Part shown: one piece after another, positions 1 through 11,498 of the stretch
How positions within the stretch are numbered: position 1 is the first letter of the stretch
How the letters are laid out: each line of letters starts with the position of its first letter
NCBI RefSeq assembly: GCF_052857255.1
Contig: NC_135498.1
Span: forward strand, 165,040,124 to 165,104,123
Length of the DNA: 64,000 bases
Source: Amblyomma americanum
Taxonomy: Eukaryota; Arthropoda; Arachnida; Ixodida; Ixodidae
Direction: 5' to 3'
The notes under the pieces: generated by a model
Told to the model about the DNA's origin: nothing
Seen by the model: the letters and a program-made list of their open reading frames with translations, nothing else
Databases searched by the model: none
Translations under genes and position numbers: made by a program

Positions 1-878
1 CGCACACGAGTGACAAGTGCGTTAATTTGCATGATGCACTCTAGCGGCGGTAGGTGTGCCGGTTTCGCGGGGTTAGTGACACCTTTGGCGATGAACAGCA
101 CAGGAACTATATTCTTGGTGATGTATTGCAGGCAGGTGCTTCACAGTACGTGTAAATTTGGCTCCGACCACTTTTCTTCAAGGCCCGTATGCTGGAACTG
201 TTCACTAGTCAGCAATTCTTAAACTGGCCTTTTATACAGGTCCGTTCTTTCTTTGTCACTTTTCTACTTTTGGAAGTTTAACACGTTTCAGAAACAGTAA
301 TCGCTTTTCTCATGGAATGTAAGCAGTCTAGAAATAGTTGTCCACTCTATGGATTTGGCGAGTTGTCATAAAAGACATCTTCATTGATCAACGGATCAGT
401 TTTTATACCGTAGTAGGATTCGATGAATAATGACACACCCTATAGTTATAGACTCTAATTTTTAATTTGGTATTTGCAATTGGGATTTACTTTTATTTTA
501 TTATTTTTCCCACTTTGGCCACGTGCGCCGAGCAGACATGTTTTCCTATTCTTAAGGGTCCGGCCTTTCGCGTCACGCGCAGCATCTGGCGGCGGAATTA
601 CGGGGGCTACAGAACAGTGCAAAATACGACGGGGGTATAATACGTCAAATATCCCCGGGCTGTCTTAATTAATTTGGATCCCTCCACCAGAGCATCTCTA
701 ATAACCTGTGTGTCGCGTCGGGTCGTTAAACCCCACAATTTACAATTTACAACTTTCTTGCTTCCTTCATTCTAAACTTGTTAGCGTTTTCCACTGCACC
801 GGCTGTTCACTGCGTATTAGAGAACAAAAAGAGGTTTTTTTGATTAGTAACTACGCGTTTGCGTGGCCACGAGAAGGG
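1..878. other. Upstream flank, no gene recognised
   Basis: No convincing coding sequence, RNA gene or complete repeat is visible here. It is moderately AT-rich and leads into the TATA box and signal-peptide exon that follow. Short open frames lack any family signature. Confidence 0.4.
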
Positions 879-885
879 TATAAAA
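879..885 (+). promoter_or_regulatory. TATA box of first lipocalin-family first exon
   Basis: TATAAAA lies 63 bp upstream of the ATG at 942. Two paralogous loci in this window (8337 and 45126) have TATA-like boxes 62 bp before their ATGs, so the spacing is conserved and the box is probably a real core promoter. Transcription would start about 25-30 bp downstream, giving a short 5' UTR. Confidence 0.6.
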
Positions 886-941
886 CGGACAACGGTTACT
901 ATAGAGCGTGAAATGAAAGAACATCCTCAATGTGCCCCGCC

Positions 942-1013
942 ATGGCCTTTCGCTTTGTCTCAGCGCTGATGATCACCTTTGCTGTCTTGACTGCTTTGGG
1001 CGACGAGATATCG
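942..1013 (+). CDS. Signal-peptide first exon, tick secreted (probable lipocalin) gene, copy 1
   Basis: This 24-codon open frame starts at ATG 942. It has a basic/aromatic start (MAFRF), a hydrophobic core (SALMITFAVLTA) and a likely cleavage region before GDEIS. It is followed by GTCAGT, an acceptable splice donor that leaves phase 0. Two other loci (8399, 45188) share the same promoter spacing, length and DEIS/DVIS end. The phase fits the exon starting at 18336, which is lipocalin-like. Read through the donor, the frame meets a stop near 1110, so splicing is expected. I did not find the rest of this copy's exons, so it may be an orphan or relic first exon. Assignment to the lipocalin family is by paralogy only. 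Confidence 0.5.
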
Positions 1014-1694
1014 GTCAGTATACAGTCCAGGTGCAGCAGCAGGTCTATGCACGAAAAGTTCCAATTCTTGCTGAACACTTTGAGAAGCTCCTCGACTGCC
1101 TGATGCTTGTCTTTTGATTACTGTTGCGCGCTGGTCATTCTTTACCGTTGGCATGAACAGGATCGCGTTTGGCTGCCAGTTCGATATCTCTTGTGCTTTC
1201 GAAGGCGCACCACGAACGGAACAAGAGCGCAGTAATTTTCGTTGCCGCTTACTATGAGTGGCAGTTATGTGTCATCTTTTTGCTTTAGGGTGTATCAAAG
1301 CATTTCGCATTTAATTAGCGCTATCACTCTGAGTTTGGCACTAAATAAGTCACTTGCTGGCGCTTGCAGTACACTAAATAATTTACTTACAGGTGCTTGC
1401 AGTATGGGGCTCGCACCAAGTGGGGATAGTTAGGAATCAACGGGACGCCGTTAAGCGCCACGAGGTCAGAAACTAGCGATCATTGAATATGTGGTTTAGT
1501 GCGCTGACACGAGCTTTCTGCGCATCCCCAAAGCTGCGTCGCAAGCAAATCTGTGCAAGTGTTGTGACGATGCGGTAACAGCGGCGCCGAGCAGGAGAGT
1601 TGATTTCAGGACGAGCTCACACGCAGCGCAGATTTTATTTCACCCTCATCATAATTATTGCTTGGGCGGGAGTGGTTATTTCGACGGCAACAGC
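1014..1694. other. Putative intron/intergenic sequence
   Basis: No exon or RNA gene is recognisable between the first signal-peptide exon and the first SINE. Confidence 0.35.
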
Positions 1695-1702
1695 TTAATA
1701 TA

Positions 1703-1940
1703 GGTTTGTTTTTTTGGGGTTTAACGTCCCAAACTATCTCAGGCTATTAGAAACGACTCAGTGAAGGGCTTCGGAAATTTCGACCACCTGGGGTTCTTTA
1801 ACGTGCACGGACATCGCACAGTACACGGGCCTCTAGGATTTCGGCTCCATCGAAATTCGACCGCCGCGGCCGGGATCGAACCCGTGTCTTTCAGGTCAGC
1901 AGCCAAGCGCCATAACCACTGAGCCTCTGCGGCGGCTAGG
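1703..1940 (-). mobile_element. tRNA-derived SINE (Ruka-like)
   Basis: The tRNA-like head is at the right end (minus strand): an A-box-like AGTGGTTATGGCGC and a B box GGTTCGATCCC. The body then carries the tick SINE words CGATGGAG, GATGTCCGTGCACG, AAGAACCCCAGGTGG and TTGGGACGTTAAACCCC. It is flanked by the 8-bp direct repeat TTAATATA (1695-1702 and 1941-1948), consistent with LINE-mediated insertion. The same family recurs at 29798, 30433 and 47930. Confidence 0.8.
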
Positions 1941-1948
1941 TTAATATA

Positions 1949-3729
1949 ATATCCGTTGGCGCCTGTGGAGCACAAAGCATGGGCAGACGTGGTAAAAACA
2001 ATTGAGTCATTTGTCTTCGACTGTGCTCAAACTGTCCATTTAAAAACGACATAAACGTGCATATATGCTCCCTTTGATTTGCAAGGTCATGGAATGGATA
2101 ATGAAGCAAATTAAAATCTCGTTGTGGCCAAGTTGGTTCCTCATGATGAAAATAAAAAAAAGGCCATAAAATAAGAACGACGACAAAAAACAAAAATGAC
2201 AGCACTATACTCAACAACGGAGAGGCAGATGTCCCTCAAAGGAGACCCTTCAGCCATTGGCGTCGACCGAATCTCCGCATTGACTGATCTTCGAGGACAA
2301 AACAGCGTGAAATCGCCGGGGGTGGCAGATGATTGGAGAATTACCACTGCTTAATCGAATTAACCACGGCGTCATGAAAATCAGGGGACGCCATTGGCTG
2401 GAGGGCCTCCTTTGAGTCAGCGAGTACTATGAATCGGGTAAGAGGTGAAAGATTTCTTGGTATCCGTGTTCCTCTCCGGGCGCACATGTGGAGCGTTTCC
2501 ACCCGACCTTTTATTAATGGCGAGGTCACAGCAGCCTCGGCACATGTCGCACCTGCCGCGCCACGGCGACAGCAGCCGATCGTTTTGCATACCAGAGCAG
2601 CCACTCCTGAGTCGTGGTTTCTATCGCACCTGCGATGCCTGCCTGCATTGAGGGCTTCTTCGCCTAAGGGAGCACACTGGCGCGAGTTTTTTAATGCGAC
2701 TTTAAGCAGCGCAGCACAAAGATAGCATGGCCTCCGGGCTGCGCTATTGGTCGTGAAAAAAGCGCACGTGCACTCAGCCACCGGAGCGGATAAACGACAT
2801 TCTTCTGGACAAGTTTTCCTTGAAGGAATTGCCTGGCAAGCACAAGGAATCCTCGTCACGCCTAGGTATCGTGCGAATACACGGTGCTGCGTATGCACCT
2901 TTCTCATCTTCATGTCGAGGCTCTCTAATCTGTGAGCTGATTGCGATGAGTTGCTGCGCATTGCAGCCAGACTTCCACGTTGTCACCTCTCGTTTTCTTA
3001 TTCCGCCCCCGGTGCACAAAGCACCGAGCAAACAAATATTTCTGAACATTTTTACATCTCCACTACTAACCGCTTCACAGGAACTCTTGAAACGACGTCT
3101 TTCTAGATTTGTTTTATAGGACGAAGACGATACAGTTCAATTGCAGACATGCGTGTCGGAACGGACACCACCGCCGTTTTCTGAGACCGTGTACTCCTCC
3201 TAGCTGTACTGCCACGCTGCGTATGAGTGGCGTAAGGTCATTGTGTCAGCACATTCGGAAGAGGGCGAGGCCTCGAGCCTACCCTTGTGCAGGCCCCTGG
3301 CCCTTCTTTCCTAGCGACCTTGGAAGCGCGGCGAGCGGCGGCAGAAAGTTCGATCACAATCAAGAAGACTCCAGGAGAGATGTCCGGCTGCGCGCGGGCT
3401 GCGATGGCCGGTCTCTCTGAGCGCCACCGCTCGGTTTCGTAACGATTGCCCGAGATCTTTGAACATTGGCTTACTACTTCCTTGCCCCTGCGCTTGCGAC
3501 GTGGTGGAGTGGGAGGCCGCCAAAGGGAGGACTAGTGCTCGTGCGCGAGCGGCGAACATACGCTCGCGCCTATAAAATAGAACCGTGACACGAGATCGGG
3601 TTCTCGGTCAGGCTTCGTCGAGCCAGGAAGACGAGTCTCGACTTTTGGCCAACAATCGTCTGCTGCAAACTTTGGTGGCTGAGTTGATGAGTGTTGAATT
3701 CCTCTTAAATCAAATATCAGTACTAATAG
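1949..3729. other. Intergenic/intronic sequence with weak relics
   Basis: No host exon is recognised. A minus-strand open frame covers 2341-2961, but only its last ~30 residues look like a known domain (see 2341-2482). A TATAAAA motif occurs at 3571-3577 without a recognisable gene start at the spacing used by the lipocalin-family copies. Confidence 0.35.
2341..2482 (-). pseudogene. Possible RNase H fragment of a LINE
   Basis: The end of a 206-codon minus-strand frame reads IVLADSKEALQPMASP, like the third catalytic strand (DSKEAL) of RNase H in I/R1-type LINEs; the I-clade copy at 14329 has TDSKEAC. Nothing upstream in that frame matches the rest of the domain, so at most a short decayed fragment is present. 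The rest of the frame looks fortuitous. Confidence 0.28.
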
Positions 3730-4192
3730 CCCTCAAGGGAAAAATATACAATAGCTGTATCCTTTCGGTACTCAATCAAGGGGCAAAAACATGGGGGGGG
3801 CTAACGAAAAGGGTTCAGCTTATGTTAAGGGCAACACAGCGATCCATGGAAAGGAAAATGATGGGGGTAACGTTGAGAAACCGGAAGCGGGCAGAGTGGG
3901 TGAGAGAACAAACTAGGGTTGATGACATCCTAGTAGAAACCAAGATGAAGGAATGGGCTTGCGTAGGGCATGTAATGCAAAGGCAAGATAACCGCTCGTC
4001 CTTGAGGGTAACGGAGTGGATTTCAAGAGAAGGCAAGCGTAGCAGGGGGCGGCAGAAAGTAAAATTTGCGTATGAGATTAGGAGGTTTGAGGAGAAAAGG
4101 TGAGCGCAGCTGGCACATGACTGGGTTAATCGGAGAGATATTGGAGATGCCTTGGTCCTCCAGTGGGCGTGCTACTAATGATGATGAAGAAT
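3730..4192 (+). mobile_element. RTE-type LINE, 5'-truncated 3' end
   Basis: The plus-strand frame encodes the tail after the reverse transcriptase of RTE-type LINEs: YNSCILSVLNQGAKTW, LRATQRSMERKMMGVTLR, WVREQTRVDDI, HVMQRQDNR and EGKRSRGRQ. The sequence ends in a (TGA)-rich tract after CCTCCAGTGGGCGTG, like the other copies in the window. It is a dead-on-arrival truncation; the open frame starting at 3585 is partly fortuitous upstream of ~3730. Homologous tails lie at 18825 (plus), and at 8481, 28052 and 35085 (minus). Confidence 0.85.
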
Positions 4193-7150
4193 TTATCCTT
4201 GGTGTACACGGCTTTCTTGCACGACGGCCGCTCAGTGGTGAAGTGGTTGTAGCATCGTTTAAGTGTTTTGCTAAAACTGAGTTCCCCTCTTCTCCGTGCG
4301 TTGTCGATTCGTCGTCCTCAAGTCGAGGCCATCGTAGCTCGTCCACAGCTAAATCAAGTTACTTCCGAACGAAAGACACACCTGTACAGTCGGATAAAAT
4401 TTAAGTCTGCAGTGAAGCTCGGGCCACATTCAGGATCTCCACACTGAATTCGTTCACGACAGAAAAGTAGTCCGTTCTTCAAACTTTTGTTATTACCTAA
4501 ACAAGAAGGCAAACGCAAGAAAGAAAAACTCCAAGCTCTAGAATTTCGGTGCCTGGCTTGTTCATTATAGTCAAACATGAAAAAGCTGATTTCATTTACT
4601 GTTGCGATCGGAAAGAGGAACAGGCAATACATACCCCGCGGAGCGTCACCCAGTGTTACCAACTCTTGCTTCTTAAAGAAGTATGATACTATTGTATATG
4701 AAAGTTCGTATACTCTATAGGCTTTTCATGTGGTTTCTATATCCCTTCCGAGTAGTTTATACATTATATCCGTACGATACGCATGACGTCACATGGAGCT
4801 CTAATCAGTTGTCACTTTTTCGCATGCGTTCTCCGCATAGCTCGTAGAGACTGCACATGCTCAATGTTTTTTCCGCATGAGCCGCACAGAACACACACAA
4901 GACTATGGAAGCAGTCATATGGAAGATTTCATTAGGGACGTGAGCCTACGTACCATATGTAGCGGTTTGAAATGTTGCCGCAAACCGTTCTTCATTTCCG
5001 TCTCTAACCTTCACTTCTGCGCGACACATATGGGGTTATAACTGTTTGCCAGGCAAAAAGATATTAGAGTGGTCGATTAGCATCGTAATCCCTCGGTGTT
5101 GTTTTCAAGCTGTTCGATACGACTCTCGTTCTTCCATGCCCCTTATTTAAAATGTTCATTGTTCTCTGTAAATTGAGCGCGGCCGAAAGTGACGATGATT
5201 CAGTTCTTTATCGACCGCCGTGCGCTCTTGTTGACGCCGTCTCTCCGCTATGCCCAGTAAACAGGATTTGACGCAAGTCTGCCAGTCTTCCTTCTTAACC
5301 GCCTGCCGGGGTCACAATTTTACAATACGAAGAATTAATAACTACGGCTAGTAATAGAACGAAACTCGGTAAATAGCACCCAGTTGTGAAGGCATACGCT
5401 CGTAAATCGATGGTATGAAGGTATCGCCTTTGCGAAAATTTTTGGAACACAGCTCTCTAAATGCAAAAGTTAGGTTGGCTTTAAGAAAGTCGAAAGGCGG
5501 GAGTAATCAGGAATAGTGTTTAAGCGTTCGCAAACTTTGCGCTGAGGAAAAGTGCGTCTGAAATGAGGATTGAGTGCACAAGAGAAGCGCATAGGGAAAA
5601 ACCAAGCGGATTGTATTTTTGCTGCGTACTTTGAATCCTTTTGTTTCAAGCATTCAGCGATAACCAACCAATGGAAATGTAAACCCGCCGCAGTGATTGT
5701 CTTCGGCATTCGACTGCTAATTCCAAGATCGCTGGCTTTCGGCTGCTAAAGCTATGTTCGCTGGACCGGACCCGGCCTCGAGGGCAAAAGTTAGATGGCG
5801 AAACGCGAAAGCTCCTGCGTGATGTGCGATGTCAGCGCTCGATAAGAACTCCAGGATGTATAAATTGATTTGAATCCCTCTACTGCAGCGTCCCTTATAG
5901 TCCATGTAATGCTTCAGGACGAGAAACCCCACTTACAACACGCACATACAAACGTATAAGCCCCAGTTCCCCAGACAAGCAAGGAGGAATCCCTGCAGAG
6001 CCTTTTCAGAACGCCTTCACAACATCCGCGAGACGGCGGACGCATGTTCACTTACCTCTGTTCGTGATAGCACGATAGCTACGCTATTCAATGATCTATG
6101 GTGTGTTATTCAATGATGGTCGGCTTGCGTGGGTCGGTGTCGTTTTTATTGAATGCCGCATGACCACCCCCACTCTGGTCGTTTTAGCCCTTTCAAGGTA
6201 TACCGCTACCGTTCAGTTGAGTGCAGCCTTTTTTGATTAAAAAATATTGTATGCACAGTGTTCAAGAACAAAAAAGCGCAAGAATTGTTTGGACCCGTAG
6301 CCCTAGGGCTTGTCCGGTTCAGTTTAGACTGCGGTACAAAAGCAGGAGCGCACAACACTGGAAGCGTTTAATCAAGTAAAATTTTTAAAAGAGAAGGCAA
6401 ACTATCATTATTATGCAATTAGGAATACCGGGTCATTAAGTCATTAGGCAGGTAATGGCACCATTAGATTCCATTACCATTCGAACATAACTCTTATGGC
6501 ATGGTGGGAGATTAAAACTATCAAGCGTTGCAGCCCTCACGAGTCTGGTAAGAAGCCTGAACAGGTTTAAAAGAAGTAGATCATCAGCAGCTGCCACACA
6601 ATGTGCTATTGCTGCAGTTCGTAATAGGCATACAGAATTGAACGCAAGAACCTAGCCGATTCTAGTGAATCAGCGCTTTTTGAGACTGTAACAGTTCTAA
6701 TTGCTCGTGTTACCACATGAGTAACTGGATGCTAATACGTTTTATCACTGCTGCGACAAAATTCTGTACGATGCATAGGTAGATCGCGCAGAAAACCAGC
6801 GCGAAGAATACGTAGGTATTGGAGACTACAGGCTTAACTAGTCTGTAAACTTGTCTGTTTTAAAGATAAGGCCCAGGTAATTAAAGCTTGTAACTTGTTC
6901 ATATCGAGTACTACCTAAACGAATGCCTATGTGGCCGTATTTTATTTCTTATTCCTACAGAAAGCTATTTTATTTCTTTCCTGAAGAAGCAAAACCTTGT
7001 TCCAGCCATTCACAGCCGCAGCGCCAGAGTGCGCTGCATCGCCGCTCTTTGCTACGCTGGGGCGCACTAGCTGCCTTCTGCTTTTCTCCTCGCCTCATTC
7101 GGTAGTTTGCCGTGCTACCGCCAGGGGCGCTGCCGGGTTTAACAACGAGA
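4193..7150. other. Intergenic/intronic stretch, no gene recognised
   Basis: I see no exon, RNA gene or complete element. Open frames are short and have no domain signature. The base composition resembles the introns of the lipocalin gene. Confidence 0.35.
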
Positions 7151-7158
7151 AGCTAGGA

Positions 7159-7245
7159 AATGAAATTTAACCAAGATGGCACATGTGCAGTGTGTGGTAA
7201 ATCAGTAGAAACAATTCGACATCTTATACGAGAATGTGGTGGCGT
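7159..7245 (+). pseudogene. LINE zinc-binding (zf-RVT-like) fragment
   Basis: The plus-strand frame has a CxxC...HxxxxC pattern with KFNQDGTCAVCGKS and RHLIRECGG. This is the zinc-binding tail found after RT or RNase H in several LINE clades. No RT sequence is attached, so it is a small relic. It abuts the left edge of the duplicated block that starts near 7250. Confidence 0.45.
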
Positions 7246-8336
7246 AAACGTCCCTGTTTAGATCTGTTTACACGCCAGAATTATTTTCACCATTCATAAA
7301 ATCTTAATGCTGAAGAGTACAGTTCGGAAAAAAATGTCTTTACAACTACTAAAAGAAATGGAAAGGCTGCAACAAACTGGTTTACCAGTCTAATTTCCTA
7401 GTTCGCCACAAAACGTACGGGAGATGTCTAGTACAGTTAGATGGTGCGCTTAAATAGAATCGCATTCTCAATTCGCCAGGGATGGAAAATAACTTTTTCA
7501 CCTTTTGACAACATATTATTTGGCAAATGTGAGACGAGTTCATAAACTTTTGTATTTATTGTCGTGCTTCGGAGTGGTTCAAAATCCACGATTTGAAGTC
7601 GCTGTCGAAACTGCTCTGCACAACACACAAAAAGCGACACTTGGGTTCTTTCGAGAGTTATTTTTTTATTGCTGCGTAACGGTGAGCTGTTGACCGGTGT
7701 TCTTTCGTTTTAGGTCAGGCATTTCGATGCTATCTGCTTCGCTCAAAAGGGTAAAAATCAATTTAGTTGTTGAGTTTTCGGATAACAGGAGTGCACACAA
7801 AAAACAAAACAAAAACAAGGACTTCTCTAGAATTACATAAAAAAAAACATAGTCCGCTGCCTCCCGCAACCACCGTACCTGCGATCTGGCCCTTAGACCT
7901 GGTGATTTAAGTTTTCAAGCTTGTCGGAACCTGTGGCTGTTATTATAACTTTCTTATTTTATTTGTGTGTGCATGGTTTTGGAGTGCACTGCCACTGTTG
8001 GGCCTATACGTCATTCACCGAGTCAGTCCATGAACCCAAGACAAAATAATTAAATATTTACTGCGACTTTACTATTTCGCCGGCTGTAGGCGCGTACGTT
8101 GCGATAACTTTGTTTACAAGGAAAGGGCACTGACCTTTCATGCCGCGCTCAACATGCGGCATATCAATTAGTGGTGTCTCATCGCAGAGAAATATATGAC
8201 CGCGTTTGCTTCTACTGCGTTTTCTCTGGAATTGTTTGCGCTGATCACCGCACCGGTCGTTGACTCCGCTCGAGACCGTAAAAAGACGTGCGTATATGTA
8301 TTTACGAATCGGCCTGCTACGCGGTACGACAGTCTG

Positions 8337-8344
8337 TATAAATA
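8337..8344 (+). promoter_or_regulatory. TATA box of second signal-peptide exon
   Basis: TATAAATA lies 62 bp before the ATG at 8399. The preceding ~75 bp (GAGACCGTAAAAAGACGTG onward) is nearly identical to the copy upstream of 45188, so the proximal promoter was duplicated with the exon. Confidence 0.65.
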
Positions 8345-8398
8345 CAGTACATTCGACATTTATGTGACAGTGCCCGTCATTCTCTCCGAGTCCTGGCC

Positions 8399-8470
8399 AT
8401 GCCTATTCGTCTACACTCTGCGCTGCTGGTCGCCTTCGCCGCTTCATCTGCTTTAAGCGACGAGATATCG
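8399..8470 (+). CDS. Signal-peptide first exon, probable exon 1 of the lipocalin gene (copy 2)
   Basis: This 24-codon frame begins MPIRLHSALLVAFAASS and ends ALSDEIS, a typical secretory signal with cleavage near ALS|D. After codon 24 comes GTCGGTATAT, with two possible donors: GTCGGT leaves phase 0, GTATAT leaves phase 1. The exon at 18336 needs phase 0, so the first is more consistent although a weak donor. A LINE is inserted immediately downstream; its 12-bp target duplication covers the exon-intron junction, so the donor on this side is intact. This is the nearest upstream signal exon to the lipocalin exons, about 9.9 kb away. The join is inferred, not proven. Confidence 0.5.
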
Positions 8471-8480
8471 GTCGGTATAT
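8469..8480. repeat. Target-site duplication, left copy
   Basis: CGGTCGGTATAT occurs here and at 11499-11510, exactly bounding the minus-strand LINE. The uninterrupted sequence is found once at 45258-45269 in the paralogous block. Confidence 0.85.
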
Positions 8481-8499
8481 CATCATCATCATCATCATC

Positions 8500-11343
8500 C
8501 TTACTACACCCACTGCAGGCAAAGACCTCTCCCATGTCTCTCCAATTAACCCTATCCTTTGCCAGCTGCATCCACCCTTTGCCTGCAAACTTCTTAATCT
8601 CATCCGTCTACCTAACCTTCTGCCGCCCCTTGCTACGTTTACTTTCTCTTGGAATCCACTCTGTCACCCTTAAGGACCGGCGGTTTATCTTGCCTTCGCA
8701 TTACATGCCCTGCCCAAGCCTATTTCTTTCTCTTGATTTCGACTAGGATGTCATTAACCCATGTTTGTTCCCTCACCCACTCTGCCCGCCTCTGGTCTCT
8801 TAACGTTACACCTATCATTTTTCTTTCCATGGCTCGCGGCGTTGTCCTTAACTTAAGCTGAACTCTTTTCGTTAGCCTCTACGTTTCTGCCCCGTACGTG
8901 AGTACCAGTAAGATTAAGCTGTTGTACACTTTCCTCTTGAGGGAAATTTGTAAACTGCCACTCATGATCTGCGAGAATTGCCATATGCGCTCCACCCCAT
9001 TCTTATCCTTCTAGTTATCTCCCTCTCATGATCCGGATCAGCTGTCACTACTTGCCCTAAGTAGACGTATTCCGTCACAACTTCTAGGCTCTCGCTGCCA
9101 ATTGTGAACTGTTGTTCCCTTGCTAGGCTGTTGAACATTACCTTGGTTTTCTGCATGTTAATTTTTAGACCCATCGATCTGCTCTGCCTGTCTAACTCAT
9201 TGATCACGATTTGCAGTTCACCTTCTGAGGGACTGTACAAGGCAACGTCATCAGCGAATCGCAGATTATCTAGGTATTCTCCATTTATTCTTATTCCGAA
9301 CTGTTCCCAATTCAGGCCTCGAAATACCTCCTGTAAACATGCGGTGAACAGCATTGGCGAGATCGTGTCTCCTTGCCTGACGCCCTTCCTTATTGGAATT
9401 TTATTGCTGACTTTATGGAGGGTTATAGTAGCTGTGCAATTGCTCTATATATCTTCCAGTATTTTGACATAAGGCTCTTCTACCCCCCGATTACGCAATG
9501 CCTGTATGACTGCTGAGGTTTCCACTGAGTCGAATGCTTTCTCGTAATCAATGAAAGCTATATATAGAGGTGAGTTATATTCTGCGCATTTCTCTTTCAC
9601 CTGACTGGTAGTGTGAATATGATCTATTGTGGAATATCCTTTACGAAAGCCTGTCTGATCATTTGGTTGATTAAAGTCTAGCGTTGCCCTGACTATATTA
9701 GTGATTACCTTAGTAAATACTTTGCAGTCAACGGATAGTAAGCTGGTCGGCCTTTGATTTTTCAAGTCCTTGGCGTCTCCCTTCTTATGAATTAAAATAA
9801 TGTTTGCATTCTTTCAAGCTTCTGGTACAGTCGAGGTCATAAGGCATTGCGTATACAGGGTAGCTATTTTTTGTAGCACGATGTCCCCTCCATCCTTCAA
9901 AAGATCTGCTGTTACCTGATCCTCCCCAGCTGCTTTTCCCCTTTTCATTGCTTCTAAGGCTTTCTTTACTTCATTTTTCGTTACTGGCGGGATGACGCAT
10001 TGCTGTGCAGTGCTGTCTTTCTCATTAACGCTCTGATTACAATGGCTACTGTACAGGTCGGTGTAGAACTCTTCGGCTACATTAACTATCTTATCTATAT
10101 TGCAAATGACAATGCCCTGCTTGTCTCTTAATGCATACATCTGGTTTTTACCCATGCCTAGTTTCCTCTTCACTGCTTTTAGGCTTCCTCCGTTCTTTAG
10201 AGCATGCTTTATTCCCTCCATATTAAACTTCCTTATGTCGGCTACCTTGCGCTTATTTATTAACTTTGATATCTCTGTTAGTTCTATTCTGTCGGTAGGG
10301 TTAGACGCCCTCAAGCTTTGGCGCTTCTTAATCAGATCTTTCGTCACCTGAGATAGCTTTCCGGTATCCTGTCGAACTGTCCTACCGCCTACTTCTACTG
10401 CGCACTCCGTAATTATTGATGTCATATTATCGTGCATTGTATGAATATCAAGATTGTCTTCCTCAGTTAAAGCCGAATATCTGTTTTGCAGCGCTATCCT
10501 AAACTCCTGTGCTTTCCCAATTACGGCTAACTCGTTAATGGTCTTCTTCTTCACTAGCTTCTTCCGTTCCCTCTTCAAGTCTAAGCTGATTCTAGACCTT
10601 ACCGTTCTGTGGTCGCTACAACGCACCTTTCCGAGGACGGCCACATCCTGAATGATGCCAGGTTTAGCGCATAGTATGAAGTCGATTTCATTTTTTTTAG
10701 TTTCACCTTTGGGTCTTTTCCAGGTCCACTTCCTGCTTTCTCGTTTGCAGAAGGTATTCATGATCCGTAAATTATTTCTATCCGCGAATTCGACTAATAA
10801 CTCTCCCCTGCTATTTCTAGAGCCTATCCCATAGTCACCTACCGCGTGGTCGTCAGCCTGCTTCTTGCCCACCTTCGCATTGAAGTCACCCATCAGTACA
10901 GTGTACTGCGATATATCCTTATTAATGAGGAATGTCACACCTAGTTCTCGTCTATCCTCTAACCCGCGATAGCACAGTATGTGTCCGTCCTTTAGTACTG
11001 TATACGCCTCACCTGTCGTCCTAACTTCGCTAAGCACTATCACATCCCATTTAATTCCCGCTAGTTCCTCAAACAGCACTGCTAGGCTAGCCTCACTAGC
11101 TAAAGTTCTAGCGTTAAACGTTGCCAGGTTCAGATTCCAATGGCGGCCTGTCTGGAGCCAGAGATTCTTAGCACCCTCCGCTGCGTCACAGGTCTGACCG
11201 CCGCCGTGGTCAGTTGCTCCGCAGCCGCTGGGGACTGAGGGCCGAGGGTTAATTGGATTGATCATAGAAGGTTGTGGCCAAGTACTACACGAGGGTGGCC
11301 AAATCCTGCTCTGGTGAGAGAGTGCGTTGTCGGTTCTGGTCAC
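8500..11343 (-). pseudogene. Endonuclease-reverse transcriptase of RTE-type LINE (defective)
   Basis: The longest piece (9814-11343, 509 codons) begins with the endonuclease: LATFNARTL, DVIVLSEVR, then LMGDFNAKVG, KNEIDFILC and KVRCSDHRTV. It continues into the RT N-terminus (AMKRGKAAGEDQVTADLL). Between LINKDIS and QYTVLMGDFN about 60-70 residues usual in RTE endonucleases are missing, an in-frame deletion. The RT continues at 9445-9765 (FIDYEKAFDSVE, catalytic Asp) and 8962-9354 (NLRFADDVALYS, the FADD box), in frames separated by a stop or frameshift. The tail (8500-8960) has LKLRTTPRAMERKM and the KRS.GRQK motif. Normal function would be target-primed reverse transcription in the nucleus; this copy cannot make a full protein. 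Confidence 0.85.
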
Positions 11344-11430
11344 CGAGATCAGGCCGCACTCCAGGCCTGGTTATGCAATTCCATCGACACGCGGATTTTT
11401 TTTTTTGGAACCCGGTGGAGAATTGCGCGG

Positions 11431-11498
11431 CACCAGGATTCGAGCCCCGGTCCTCTTGCACGCGAGGGGGATGCTCTACCTATACGCCATCGCTGCAC
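11431..11498 (-). promoter_or_regulatory. tRNA-like internal Pol III promoter (A and B boxes) at LINE 5' terminus
   Basis: On the minus strand the element starts directly after its target duplication with TGCAGCGATGGCG. It has an A-box-like TGGCGTATAGG (11479-11489) and a B-box-like GGCTCGAATCC (11436-11446), one base from the GGTTCGANTCC consensus. A weak cloverleaf is possible, with a CCUC/GAGG anticodon-type stem. The same head type is on the SINE at 29926-30182. Because it lies inside the duplication boundary it belongs to the transposed unit and is not flanking DNA. Confidence 0.65.

Larger units (their letters stand above)
8481..11498 (-). mobile_element. Near full-length RTE-type LINE with tRNA-like 5' end
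   Basis: This 3018-bp element reads on the minus strand. In order it has a tRNA-like head (about 11425-11498), a 5' leader, an APE-type endonuclease, a reverse transcriptase, a C-terminal tail and a 3' (GAT)n tail (8481-8499). A 12-bp duplication, CGGTCGGTATAT, flanks it exactly, and the paralogous locus at 45188-45351 shows the pre-insertion sequence. Intact ends with a perfect duplication suggest a fairly recent insertion. The copy is nonetheless defective, with an internal endonuclease deletion and RT frameshifts, so it was probably mobilised in trans or decayed after insertion. Confidence 0.85.

Noticed and set aside
2483..2961. Most of a 206-codon minus-strand frame with many Cys
   Set aside because: No recognisable family, no splice or promoter context; only the last part resembles a LINE RNase H.
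11425..11498. Genuine tRNA gene
   Set aside because: The head has A and B boxes but a poor acceptor stem and is the 5' end of a transposed LINE; likewise the other tRNA-like heads are SINE parts.
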